This document shows positions 47,001 to 51,934 of a stretch of 64,000 nucleotides of DNA, one piece after another. The DNA is from JBMOUD01 sp049319665 (GTDB lineage Bacteria > Pseudomonadota > Gammaproteobacteria > Enterobacterales > Enterobacteriaceae). The notes under the pieces are model-generated. The model ran no database searches. It had not been told where the DNA came from and saw only the letters and a program-made list of their open reading frames with translations. Each line of letters opens with the position of its first letter. Positions within the stretch are counted from its first letter, which is position 1. The translations under genes were made by a program, and so were the position numbers. The stretch lies in assembly GCF_049319665.1 (NCBI RefSeq), contig NZ_JBMOUD010000015.1:62001-126000 (forward strand), read 5' to 3'.

Positions 47001-49537
47001 CTAATTTAGTGCAGGTGCAGATTAACCTCGGATCGAGCAAGAGTACTTCCACTTCAGAACTGACCCAAAATCAGGTGACCGGCAGCACGCTAAGTGGCGG
47101 GCACAATGTCGCTATCGTTGCGACCGGCAATAACGGCCAGAGCGGTGATATTACCGTGACTGGCAGCGGTATCACCGGTAATAGCGTTACTTTAGCCGCA
47201 CAAAACGATCTGCTGTTGCAGGCTGCTGCTAATAACAGTTCTCAACATTCAAGTAATAGCGCCAGCGGCTGGAGCGGCGGCGTACATTTCTCGGTTGGGA
47301 AAGACACTGGTTTCGGTGTACAAGCCAGCGGTTATCTGTCGAAAGGTTCGTCAGACGGTAATACTACCGATTACGTGAACTCGCGTATTAACGGCAAAGA
47401 CCTTCTGACCCTCAACAGTGGCAACGACACCGTGCTGTCTGGCGCTCAGGCCATCGGCGATAAAATTGTCGCCAATGTTGGGCATGACCTGACCATCACT
47501 AGCCTGCAGGATCTCGACAACTATAAGAGCCAGCAGATGAGTGCCAGCGGCGGAGCCAGCCTGACCATTGGTTCAATGACCGGCTCGGCATCGCTTAGCG
47601 TCAGTAAATCGAAAGCCAGCAGTGAATACGCCAGCGTCGGCGACCAAAGCGGCTTGTTCGCCGGTAATCAGGGCTTTGACATCAATGTAGGCAACCACAC
47701 CCAGCTTAACGGCGCGGTGATCGCCTCAACGGCGGAGGCGGCCAACAATAGCTTGTCGACCGGCACGCTGGGCTGGCGTGATATTGAAAATAAAGCGGAT
47801 TATAAATCCAACACAGTCGGCATAAGCGGCGGTTACGCTAAAGGGCAGGACGATAACAAAGAGGCAACTCATGCTGGAGGCGCGTTACCCGTCTCGATTA
47901 ACCGCAGTGGCAGTGCATCGGGTACCACGTATTCAGCGATTGCTGATGGTACGTTGACCGTACGTAATCAAGAACAGCAGGCTCAGGACATCAGTACATT
48001 AAGTCACGATACCGAGAATGCTAATGGTCATATCAGTAAAATTTTCGACAAGGATAAAATAGAACAAGATCAGGCATTTTCTCAGGCGCTTGGCGATGCT
48101 GCGATACAGACGATCAATAACATTGGTCAACAGATGCAGCTCAATGCCCGGGAAGATGCCTACAATAAACTTGCTGGAAATGAGCAATTCCTCAAGGCCT
48201 CGGCGGAGGAACAGGCAAGAATGATTAATGCCGATCCTGATTATATCAAGGCACAAAAATCATTCGCTATCGGCAGCCCATTCTGGACGGCGGGCACAGC
48301 AATCTCCGGTGCTTTAGCTGGACTGGCTGGTGGCAACACAAGTCAAATGTTAGCCGGTGGATTAGCGCCATACCTTGCGCTGGCGGTGAAAAAAGCCACG
48401 ACTGACGAAAATAATAATGTCAACATGCCAGCCAATATCGCAGGTCATGCATTGGCGGGAGCCGTGGTTGCCTATCTGCAAGGCGGTTCAGTTGCCGGAG
48501 GCGCAGTAGGAGCTGCTGGCGGTGAGCTGGCCGCTCACGCTATCATGGCCGAGCTTTATCCAAACAGCACCGTAGATAGCCTGACCAGCGAGCAAAAAGC
48601 CAATATCAGCGCACTCAGCACGCTGGCTGGCGCACTGGCCGGTGGTGTAGCCGGAAACTCCAGTAATGCTATTGGCTCAGGAGCTGTTGCTGGCAAGGTT
48701 GCGGTTGAGAATAATGCGCTGAATGCCATTGTTCAGGGTGGGAGGCTGGCGGTGCAGGGCTGTGCTGAAGTAGCCGCCTGCCGTAACGCACTGGTTGAGA
48801 AGGGTCTGGGTGCACTGCTGGGTATCGGAGCAGCGAAAACGGCACTGGATAATATCTCGTCGACTGAACGGGATTACGTCTTTAGTGTGGCGATGTCTGG
48901 TAAGGCCGATCTGATAGAGAAACTGACACCAGAGCAACGTGCTGCCTATGACTATATGGTAGGGCAGGATCAGAAAGGTTTAATCACCATCTTCCCGCAG
49001 CCGGACAGAGATCTGACGGGTGGTAAGTTGGTCACTCCGGCTCATGATCAGAGCAAGGGAACAACGCTGGAGACGCCGGATCAGCATGATCGGAATGGAG
49101 CCAGCCATACCGGGAATACCAGCAGTGCGCCGGATACAGGCGGAAATAGCACGGTAACGCCGATCCCGGACGGGCCGAGCAAGGATGACTTGGCTTATAC
49201 ACAATCGGGAAATCGTATTGAAACAACCCTTAAGCCTGAAAAAAATTGGGAAAGTGCGAGAAATAAAGCATTAGATATTGTGGGTAACTTGGGCGCTGAT
49301 TCTAAGCCTGTCATTGGCCGGTTAGAGGTGAGTGCAGGAAATGGAAAAGTAATAGGACGACAATCCGGTGATGGTAAAGTTGGTTGGCGCGTTGACTATG
49401 ATCCTGAAAAGGGTACCCATATCAATATATGGGATTATTCTCAAGGAAAAGGCCCAGGGAAAGCAATTAAGCAAGTTATACCTTTTGAAGGTAATGAGAA
49501 ATCCTTTGAAACGATATTAAAACAGCTAAACAGGTAG
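32033..49537 (+). CDS. cdiA: CdiA contact-dependent inhibition effector, about 5834 residues
   Basis: A giant exported filamentous protein. The ATG at 32033 is chosen over the frame opening at 32003 because it has an AAGGA ribosome binding site and a fitting long signal peptide (cleavage near residue 34, MPAFA). Then the TPS secretion domain with NPNL (103-106) and NPYGI (144-148), two-partner-secretion hallmarks. Residues about 630-2450 are long tandem FHA-type repeats, followed by degenerate repeats to about 3700, a low-GC stretch (about 3700-3885), a Pro/Ser/Thr-rich linker (about 4045-4265), FHA-2-type repeats (about 4400-5300), a hydrophobic pretoxin domain, and VENN at 5558-5561. The C-terminal toxin (last ~110 residues) includes WRVDYDPEKGTHINIWDY and IPFEGNEKSF, a pattern I recall from other CdiA tips without an assigned activity. 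It is intact and followed by its immunity gene. Confidence 0.95.
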   Translation: MKSLDNQPIALWRKVLSYALMGWVMWQPVMPAFAAGITVADGNGARVDQAGNGVPVVNIATPNQAGISHNKYNDFNVGQQGLILNNATGQLTQTQLGGLVQNNPNLTAGKEARGIINEVVSANPSQLNGYMEVAGKAANVIVANPYGITCNGCGFLNTPNATLTTGKPVLGADGSLQSLDVTQGAITLQGQGLDARQSDSFSLISRAAQINAGLYAKDLNVTIGANHVDAQGNATPISGTGSAPSIAIDTGALGGMYANRIHLVSSDKGVGVNLGNLRTSVGDMQIDASGKLTLSDVTASGKLNANAQEIALQGTQQSGSDMTLNSQGKLAVQSSHVTSGGDVALVANQLTSESPAQVSSAGNINATASSGGQWQGSLTAGKNLQLNAGDFTNSGQIATSGNANLTTRNLTNAGSVQAQGEQNIQAAALNNSGKLQAKGTQRIQADSVNNNGTLSAEGALQLAANQALNQGVNGTINANGTLAISAAQAQLAGKITGQQATQLNFGSLNTIVDSTLTSHGNLSLTAERAQLGGKVVGDTLLTGRFGQLNTLAGSLTQSGLDSDIQARDYASLGGNLFIGQHLQLSSGSLNAANGAQVYAVGNILANAGNNGMWNGSLAAGGNMALNATNITNNGTFAANGDMQLIAQQLTNLGLVQAQGKQVLAITTLNNGGSLHAKDAQNIQATTLNNSGAISTENVLQLTTAQALNQGANGTITANGMLGITAAQAQLGGKITGQQGTQLHFGSLSTSGDSVLASIGDLSVDANSAQLGGLLSSNKQLTGRFAQLSTLAGSQIQSGLDTDIQARDNAQLGGNLRAGQNLQLSSGSLNSANGAQVYAVGNILANAGNNGLWNGSLTAGGNLQLNAADISNNGTLAANGDAQFTTQKLSNGGVIQAQGKQAFSATDLTNNGKLQSVGAQSIQANTLNNNGAISTESTLQLGVKQALKQGESGSVIANGVLSIAAAVAQLAGKISGLQNTTLSVGSLSTSGNSVLGSAGDLSIDADSAQLGGLLSTDKHLSGHFGQLTTLGGSQTQSGADADIQASGNASLGGSLRAGQNLQLRGGSLNTAQGALVYSVDNLWLNVANITNNGTLAASGDTQFTSQTLANGGVILTQGKQTLTSTELTNSGKLLAKGAQSIQADSLNNNGAINTEDALQLGVKKTLSQGANGSILANGALAITAAQAQLAGKITGQQDTQFNIVNLSTTADSELTSLGDLSIATDSAQLGGLLSTDKQLSGHFGQLTTLAGSQTQSGINADIQVSGSTLLGGNLRAGQDLHVNSRSLNAANDAQVYAVATLWMNVANITNNGTLAAGGDTQFTAQKLTNGGILQAQGQQTIAATELDNSGKLQAKGSQSLQADSLNNNGAIISENGLQLAIKQTIKQGENGTITANDTLDITSAEAQLAGHVSGLQGAQLNIGTLNTTADSMLASLGDLSVEADSAQLGGLLSSGKQLKGHFGQLATLAGSQIQSGLDADIQARDSAALGGNLRAGQNLQLRSDYLNTASGALVYAVGNLQLNADNMTNDGTLATAGDAQIALQKLTNGGVILAQGQQVLAASDLINNGKLQAKGVQSIQADSLNNNGVISTEDALQLAVKQTLNQSAKGSITANGVLGLSAAQAQLAGKINGQQNTQLNVGSLTTSADATLISLGDLSLEADNARLGGLIAGDKQLKGRFGQLATLAGSKIQSGLNADIQAGDSAILGGNLRAGQNLQLGSGSLSTASGAQIYAVGDILANAGDNSLWNGSLTAGGNLELNAGDITNNGTLAAEGDTQLTTQKLNNGGVIQAQGQQTLVATELDNSGKLQSGGVQHIQADSLDNQGAIGSQQSLTLKTVDTMNIGEQGTLFAGDRLNIDGNQLTLNGVLSGQNGLMLNAGTVDSGKNSLLSSLGDIQFTGGDIHSAGLMTAKGDISLTAQHLSNTGTLQAQGVQTLQVKALENSGKLQSAGAQHIQADALDNQGTIGSQQSIDVKSANTLNLGEQGTLFAGDRLNIDGNQLTLDGVLSGQNGVTLNGSTVSTGDNSLISSVGDIQVTGDDIKHTGLLTTTGNVQLTAQHLNNIGTLQAQGEQTLKLKALDNSGKLQSGGAQHIQADVLDNQGMMGSQQSMDVNIADTLTLGDKGTLFAGNLLNIDANRQILNGVLSGHNGLTLNGGTVNAGLNSQISSLGDIQFTGGDISLAGLLAGNGSLHLTAQHLSNTGILQAQGDQALQVAALDNSGKIQAKGAQGIKADSLNNNGEISAQGALQLSAAQTLNQSENGSIDANAALDITAGQAQLAGDISGQQGSKLSFGSLTTASHSTISSVGDLTLNADNAQLAGLLSTDKQLTGRFSQLATTEDSQIQSGADSDIQARDSAMLNGKLRAGLNLQLASGSLSSGNQAQLFAVGNIQANAGDNSQWNGSLAAGGKLGLNANNMTNNGTLAAAGDTLIVIQKLLNAGLIQAQGKQTFTTAQLSNSGKLQSGSAQQINADILDNQGLIGSQQALGLQVATKATLSEHASLFAGDMLNIGGGQMAFDGVLTGKNGVTLNVGALSTGQTSLLTSLGDITLNAAQQTLNGQLSTAGNVGLSANNLAVGTPGYLHSDKALSIAANNSAVLAGSLDGQTLAVSGGQLQVVGGGTLTSQGDMLLSAAGQQLDGTIGAGSNLNINADSLNAAASGKISAQNDVQAKIGASQQWLGSLIAGRDLSLTAGDVVNGGTLAANRNGQFTFKTLSNYGLLQSLAAQNLTGDTFNNVGTSQSGSSQSLALNQFNNQGITGAVGDLALNVLGGLTTGDTSTLLSSGQLTLRAAQADLGGTLTGKQGADLNASTLTSRAGSVQTSQGNISLNADTAKLNGFLSADGNLALATQQLATGAGSQTQGKNALGIGASTQADLAGKLVTLGALNIQAATLNNIAALGANTVAINATTLANGGAIVANDSLYLQADALQQLGSITAQNQLSVAGKTLVNQGRISAGDVGINASTSLSNQASGVIAAANGLNISAPTLANDGTLAAKIFGLTASRISNNGVVQGNASATLTADSLANGTQGRVLSGGVLDLHLGDTQNQGRLQGSSLSLAGNSLTNNGTLLGSNGLNAQITAGLNNSGDMLTQGAATINAATLANSGQLLSGQDAAIKATYLNNQGQIQGNTLAVNANSADNGGNLIGLKQLTVQLQQDLNNATSGNLLTQGALAVTAAHVTNNGNWQADSTDLHANQLDLNGAIQSASRANLNLSGALNTQARGKVVSSGLAVLQAASLNNQGNWLASNLTLQGGNLANSGTVSGVTQLATALGGQLQVQQGGSLLSGGTSTLNAGTIANSGSIQANNLILKTNSLANGGQLQGQQSLQGRVQNDITNLSGATLRSQGGLDLAAQTLLNQGYLQGDGVSSLTLSNSLNNQGALLTGGRLTLSAPTVANSGVLQAQGLTLSGSALNNGGTLTGQGDSTLNVDQVTNWGQLQGDRLQLNGSALHNSGMVFGGQTLGLNVQSADNQAGGKLYSAGNLTLSTPWLNQAGSLLALGDMNLQLGSGFTQTGTLAAGQNLNLSTQGDLNVQGTIQGQGIQLNAAGNFVNNGQLRGGGATVGVNAGNITLNGNGSVQSGGNINLISRGLINNSGFVGGAGNVLLSAAGQLANSALLYAGNNLQLFADSIMNNRGDILAGNSLWMMRDGSGAANSQVVNTSGNIETTNGDITINTGHLLNQRDGLSTSSSYQAANSAASSGATSIQVLLGDLNDDEIGLYTTTITKQTGGSRGKGNGGSTDIQVTGLAPTKTASQRQFLIGTSTVTANASGGAGRIVANRNLVVSSGTLDNIASTLLAGSNIVLSGSSLNNQSYENSVQNEYLTYQYTGVTGVLDKDPNFVSGLRKSHVWARNFYTDLDSKLTYKLVGAPTYENISTGDGLRSVIQAGGAVNASFSNNISNTNTTANAGGLSHAISAPSLNGTIGLQPVSGTQNQQLAGGKNLQVGSVQWNDSINNALKQIGNQGASLTDYPLPTGNNGLFVASKDPSSPYLITTNPQLGEIGKTDASLFNGLNDFLSRPAAAVSGINQQATQNRGGPNFVNIPTQGSLPGLSSAPSLGSLPAWSSAPGIGALPTLTSATALDMLSTSASASHLDSLPTLSSAITSGAQPTWSAAPALDVQRASPSSPNAGTTPVLPSTPILATQPVASTEEALPTLPAPVTVAAQPVLPTSSNTGSPPTLPASANTGSQAVLPASPDSGSHPTLPVSPDHGSLPTLVSVTTQAQNQTVTAIPAASTVPAQGLVVNPVVQPGTPPSPRIETAAVYTDESKFIGSAYFMDRLNLKPDYDYKFLGDAAFDTRYVSNAVLNRTGQRYVGGTGSDLQQMQYLIDNAAAQQAGLGLQLGVSLTPEQVAALTKSIVWWEKTDINGQTVLAPKLYLSANDTHAVTGSVISGSTVNLDAGHILNAGSTIQAETLLTANSRSTLDNLNAGLISSNGNLQLSALGDINNIGSSISGQTVALTSIGGSINNLTQAQQWTAAPGIGLGNNTQLTFSSTLLGDVASISASKGLSLTANNDINNIGAKLAAGGDLQLVALNDINIKGNVLTDDKTTRNSSWQSIASQTSDVSAGGALKANAGHDLNVAGSAIAAKGDAMLAAINDINFTTMDKSSHQSNGNNRTDDNNATRSAVSSGGNLTINAGRDLNSLAAQLTSDLNMSLGAGRDVNLAAQQSSTYSENHGNNSVSIRENIGQQGTDIASGGSTSIVAGRDITAQAAQVEAKGDLALNAGHDINLTTAQESQYSYDEETKTKKGFLSKTTTHTVKEDYATTEKGTQLSGDNVSMVAGQDIAVKGSSVVGDGNVTLKAGGNLDITAATEEQSSYRLDEKKKSGMFSGGGLGITIGSTSSRQQINQDGTTQSQSASTVGSTGGNVNLIAGDKLHIGGSDTIAKNDLNVVGGAVTIDPGNDMLTRKQIYEQKKSGLTVSISSPVTDALVALNDIAQQASQTGDDRMKALAGVQVANLAWMFSMNGTATQAGQLLQGKADANLVQVQINLGSSKSTSTSELTQNQVTGSTLSGGHNVAIVATGNNGQSGDITVTGSGITGNSVTLAAQNDLLLQAAANNSSQHSSNSASGWSGGVHFSVGKDTGFGVQASGYLSKGSSDGNTTDYVNSRINGKDLLTLNSGNDTVLSGAQAIGDKIVANVGHDLTITSLQDLDNYKSQQMSASGGASLTIGSMTGSASLSVSKSKASSEYASVGDQSGLFAGNQGFDINVGNHTQLNGAVIASTAEAANNSLSTGTLGWRDIENKADYKSNTVGISGGYAKGQDDNKEATHAGGALPVSINRSGSASGTTYSAIADGTLTVRNQEQQAQDISTLSHDTENANGHISKIFDKDKIEQDQAFSQALGDAAIQTINNIGQQMQLNAREDAYNKLAGNEQFLKASAEEQARMINADPDYIKAQKSFAIGSPFWTAGTAISGALAGLAGGNTSQMLAGGLAPYLALAVKKATTDENNNVNMPANIAGHALAGAVVAYLQGGSVAGGAVGAAGGELAAHAIMAELYPNSTVDSLTSEQKANISALSTLAGALAGGVAGNSSNAIGSGAVAGKVAVENNALNAIVQGGRLAVQGCAEVAACRNALVEKGLGALLGIGAAKTALDNISSTERDYVFSVAMSGKADLIEKLTPEQRAAYDYMVGQDQKGLITIFPQPDRDLTGGKLVTPAHDQSKGTTLETPDQHDRNGASHTGNTSSAPDTGGNSTVTPIPDGPSKDDLAYTQSGNRIETTLKPEKNWESARNKALDIVGNLGADSKPVIGRLEVSAGNGKVIGRQSGDGKVGWRVDYDPEKGTHINIWDYSQGKGPGKAIKQVIPFEGNEKSFETILKQLNR
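33926..39400 (+). repeat. Long tandem repeats inside cdiA (657 or 717 bp units)
   Basis: The NNGT(L/F)A landmark recurs in frame at 33926, 34643, 35300, 35957, 36614, 37331 and, after an interruption, 39290. Spacings are 717, 657, 657, 657 and 717 bp, so a unit is 219 or 239 residues; the long form has an extra 20-residue NILANAG..LWNGSLTAGGN insert. Each unit reads roughly NGTLAA.GD.Q, NGGVIQAQGKQ, SGKLQAKGAQSIQADSLNNNGAI, then AQLAGKI and QSGLDADIQA. Confidence 0.9.
37499..38740 (+). repeat. Shorter tandem repeats inside cdiA (414 bp units)
   Basis: Three in-frame units of exactly 414 bp (138 residues), with the DNQG landmark at 37499, 37913 and 38327. Each unit includes IGSQQS, GTLFAGDRLNIDGNQ, LSGQNG, and TAQHL.N.GTLQAQG. 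They interrupt the larger repeat series. Confidence 0.88.
43130..43690 (+). other. Low-GC, non-repetitive insert within CdiA (possible receptor-binding region)
   Basis: About residues 3700-3885 of CdiA. The coding sequence drops from about half GC to well under 45 percent and loses the FHA repeat pattern; it encodes tyrosine- and charge-rich sequence such as NEYLTYQYTGV and HVWARNFYTDLDSKL. Position between the first repeat block and the Pro-rich linker matches where receptor-binding and Tyr/Pro-rich domains lie in characterised CdiA proteins; the function is inference. Confidence 0.6.
44165..44830 (+). other. Pro/Ser/Thr/Ala-rich linker in CdiA
   Basis: About residues 4045-4265. It is built of loosely repeated 14-18-residue units with LP.L(S/P) cores, such as GSLPGLSSAPSLGSLPA, NTGSPPTLPASANTGSQ and SGSHPTLPVSPDHG. 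The composition is unlike the rest of the protein and predicts an extended, disordered linker. Confidence 0.8.
48641..48724 (+). repeat. VENN-region recombination repeat, cdiA copy
   Basis: 84 bp encoding GGVAGNSSNAIGSGAVAGKVAVENNALN. It matches 52106-52189 at 79 of 84 bases by hand comparison, a ready site for homologous exchange of the CdiA C-terminus with the downstream orphan module. Confidence 0.9.
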
Positions 49538-49542
49538 AGAAA

Positions 49543-49917
49543 ATGACTTTGTTCGATGAGTGTCGAGAAGCACTGAGTGCTGATTTTGATATAGTTGAGG
49601 GACAGAGTAAACAGGAAGCTATGGATATTTTAAATAAATATCCGTTCACGAAAGGGAGTGTTACCTGGTCAGAAATTAAGCATTTAGATTATGAGAATAT
49701 CGATGCTCTATTGAGCATAAATACAATGAGGAATGATTATGTATTTGTTTTTGCAGATGATGCAAGCATTCCAATTTTTAAGTCAAAATTAAGCTTAATT
49801 GTTGAGAATATTTATGATGTTACAGCCCTATCACCAAAAATATTTATTTTTAATGACAAGTTGATAATGCAGCCTTTATTCCCTACTGATATATTCCGTG
49901 TAGGAATATACGAGTAA
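49543..49917 (+). CDS. cdiI: CdiI immunity protein for the main CdiA toxin
   Basis: A 124-residue acidic cytoplasmic protein (opening MTLFDECREALSADFDIVEG), beginning 5 bp after the cdiA stop codon. The position immediately downstream of an intact CdiA toxin identifies it as the cognate immunity protein; I do not recognise its family. The coding sequence is clearly lower in GC than the cdiA body, as is the toxin-coding end of cdiA, so toxin and immunity probably arrived together. A hairpin terminator follows. Confidence 0.85.
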   Translation: MTLFDECREALSADFDIVEGQSKQEAMDILNKYPFTKGSVTWSEIKHLDYENIDALLSINTMRNDYVFVFADDASIPIFKSKLSLIVENIYDVTALSPKIFIFNDKLIMQPLFPTDIFRVGIYE

Positions 49918-49932
49918 ACTGAAAAGTAAGAT

Positions 49933-49950
49933 CTCGGCCGTCGAGCCGGG
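49933..49950. terminator. Terminator between cdiI and symE
   Basis: CTCGGC / GCCGGG stem (one G-U pair) with a 6-nt loop followed by ATTTTACTTT. The same element with a perfect stem recurs after two other immunity genes (51644-51661 and 54832-54849), always next to a SymE-like sequence. Confidence 0.75.
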
Positions 49951-49969
49951 ATTTTACTTTATATACCAG

Positions 49970-50308
49970 TCAGTTACCGTTCTGCTTCTGCGGCTTACTG
50001 ATCACCTCGATCAGCTCCGTGACCTGGCGCTGCTTGCGGGTGGAGAGCTTACAGACCTTCTTCAGGGCCTCTATCAGTTCCGGCTCTGGCTCCTGCGCGG
50101 TCAGCACCAGACAGCCCGGCATCACCCGCACCTTCAGCGCCGCCCCGGTCTCAAATCCCGCATCGTTCAGCCAGCCGCCCTTCAGGGTGATGGCGGTGGC
50201 TTTGTTATGGGTCTTCCAGTCGCGGATATATCCCACGGTGTAGCGACGGGTTTTTAGTGCCGGGGCTTCAGTTGTAACAACTTCTGGCTTAGTATCGTGT
50301 TCAGCCAT
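49970..50308 (-). CDS. symE: SymE-like toxin protein
   Basis: A 112-residue protein close to E. coli SymE (113 residues): RRYTVGYIRDW, the AITLKGGWLNDAGFETGAALKVRVMPGCLVLTAQ AbrB-like fold, and the basic C-terminal KVCKLSTRKQRQVTELIEVI. In E. coli SymE is an SOS-induced protein that compacts nucleoid DNA, held off by the antisense RNA SymR. The ATG at 50308 has an AAGGAG site 6 nt upstream; the frame opens six bases earlier with TTG. It lies convergent to cdiI. A SymR-like antisense RNA would overlap the start near 50300 on the plus strand, but none could be identified by eye. Confidence 0.88.
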   Translation of the reverse strand: MAEHDTKPEVVTTEAPALKTRRYTVGYIRDWKTHNKATAITLKGGWLNDAGFETGAALKVRVMPGCLVLTAQEPEPELIEALKKVCKLSTRKQRQVTELIEVISKPQKQNGN

Positions 50309-50381
50309 AATCAACTCCTTGCGTTGGTTGTGGTTAGCGGGGTTGGGATGCTCGTAACACCTCAGCCCCGCGTTAAATAAA

Positions 50382-50580
50382 TTATCCCTTCTCTTTAGCT
50401 GTCGTTTTACCGACCTGCTCTACAGCCTGCGTGACCTGACTCTTGACAATCATCGCATCTAGTACCGCTTTAGCGACTTCGCGATCCTCTTCCGGCATGG
50501 CGGCCACTGCCTCAAAACGCAGCTTCATATCATCTTCCGGTTCACGTTCTCCGGGTTCAAACAGTAAAAAATCAGAGGTG
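50382..50580 (-). pseudogene. C-terminal fragment of an XRE/CI-type regulator
   Basis: The last ~65 codons read LLFEPGEREPEDDMKLRFEAVAAMPEEDREV and continue to AVLDAMIVKSQVTQ, which is the dimerisation tail typical of XRE-family helix-turn-helix regulators. The helix-turn-helix half is missing: the match stops at about 50580, exactly where the downstream orphan toxin module begins with its VENN codons on the other strand. It is a regulator cut off by insertion of the module. Confidence 0.7.
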
Positions 50581-50582
50581 AC

Positions 50583-51307
50583 GTGGAGAATAATCTTCTG
50601 GGTGGAACTGAAGATACTCAGACGAAATTTGTGCAAGAGCATGGTAAGGATGTGTTGTCCTGCTCGACGGACCCTGATTCGGAGTCTTGTCATCATGGTC
50701 AGGCGATGCAGGATGCGTTAACGGTAACGATACCGGCAGGCCTTGGCGGTGGTTTTCTTGCTGCTGCGACGCCAGAAATAGCGGCGATGCTGAAAGCAGG
50801 ATTAAACGTTTGTACTGGTAACGTAGCGGTATGTGTCAATAATATTGGGCTCCAGTCATCAGAAGTTATCGTACCCGGTGGTGTTGGAGCTGGAGGAGCG
50901 ATAGGTATTGGTAAAACAGCGGCAGAAGCGGCGGCTGCGAAGGCCGAGTCTGTGGCGGCTAGTAATCCTGTCTGGAAAGGTTCAGTCGTTCAATCAAGGG
51001 TTAATCTCAGAAACGGTGATGGGTCAACAGGTACTGGACTGGAATATGCTTGGAAAAAACATGGCGGTGAGTGGGATCTAATAAATCTCATTTTACTGTC
51101 ACTAAGGATGAACTAAAAACTATTTTACAGTCAGATACTGTTGTTAAGACATCTGTACAGTATTCCCCTTCGACAGGTAACTATATTCGTACTGTAGATA
51201 TGGGGAAAAATATCGGTGTTGATGCAATGAATAGCAATACTTCAACATCAATAATGACAGTTATTACTGATAAAAAAGGTAACTTAGTCAATACATTACC
51301 CTGGTAA
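50583..51307 (+). pseudogene. Orphan CdiA-CT toxin module 1 (frameshifted)
   Basis: The module starts precisely with GTG-GAG-AAT-AAT, encoding VENN, and continues LLGGTEDTQTKFVQEHGKD, two Cys-containing pretoxin segments and a hydrophobic entry-type domain, then the toxin RVNLRNGDGSTGTGLEYAWKK. A one-base deletion near 51075-51079 shifts the frame after GGEWD. The rest of the toxin (NKSHFTVTKDELKTILQSD to NLVNTLPW) continues in another frame and ends at 51307, 20 bp before the immunity gene. As it stands the frame ends at 51116 after about 20 aberrant residues. No export signal, so it is silent unless moved onto cdiA. The toxin family was not recognised. Confidence 0.8.
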
Positions 51308-51327
51308 AACTGTGGTGAGATAACTTT

Positions 51328-51633
51328 ATGTTTATTATATATTTATGGGATAAAGATAGAGGCGAGAGCATTACTTCATTAAAAGATTTTACGGGGAATG
51401 AGAATTTTTTAATTACAAGTGATAGCTATAAATATCCATTACTATCAGAGTTATCTAACTGTGATATGGAGCTTTTTAGTGACAGACAACTAGCGAGTCT
51501 CCGTGGAGAAATTGAAAGCTTGATGGAAGAACAGTCATTAGACCAAAGCATCTATGATTATTTATCATCGGTGATTGATTTGAATTTTCATGCTGAAAGC
51601 AACAATAAAAGCATATTATTTTCACCTTTCTGA
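51328..51633 (+). CDS. Orphan immunity protein 1
   Basis: A 101-residue acidic protein (MFIIYLWDKDRGESITSLKD to SNNKSILFSPF) directly downstream of broken toxin module 1. The frame is intact and AT-rich. Function as the immunity partner is inferred from position. It is followed by the shared hairpin terminator and a decayed symE on the other strand. Family not recognised. Confidence 0.75.
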   Translation: MFIIYLWDKDRGESITSLKDFTGNENFLITSDSYKYPLLSELSNCDMELFSDRQLASLRGEIESLMEEQSLDQSIYDYLSSVIDLNFHAESNNKSILFSPF

Positions 51634-51643
51634 TAACAAAGAA

Positions 51644-51661
51644 CCCGGCAACTTCGCCGGG
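51644..51661. terminator. Terminator after orphan immunity gene 1
   Basis: Perfect 6-bp stem CCCGGC / GCCGGG, 6-nt loop AACTTC, then ATCTTACTTT. Identical in stem and loop to the one at 54832-54849. Confidence 0.8.
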
Positions 51662-51684
51662 ATCTTACTTTAGTAACCAGCCAG

Positions 51685-51925
51685 TTATCCCTTCTTCTCA
51701 GCCCGCTTCTGCGGCGTCGCCACCACCTATATAAACTCGGTGATCTACCGCTGCTTGCGAGTTGAAAGCTTGCAGACCTTGAGCAGTGTCTGCATCACCT
51801 CGGGTTCCTGTTTCGTCTCTTGCACGGTGATAATCAAACAGCCTTGCAGCACCTGAACGTTAACTGGCGTACCGGTATCAAACCTCGGTCTTCAAGCCAG
51901 CCGCTTTTTAGGGAAACGAGGATGT
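51685..51925 (-). pseudogene. Decayed symE copy
   Basis: The minus strand encodes the SymE C-terminal half: LKSGWLEDRG, then, after a frame change, VLQGCLIITVQE, EPEVMQTLLKVCKLSTRKQR, with an internal TAG where the intact gene has a Gln codon, and ending PQKRAEKKG. The N-terminal third is missing. It is a dead relative of the symE at 49970-50308. Confidence 0.75.
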
Positions 51926-51934
51926 CTGACACTT

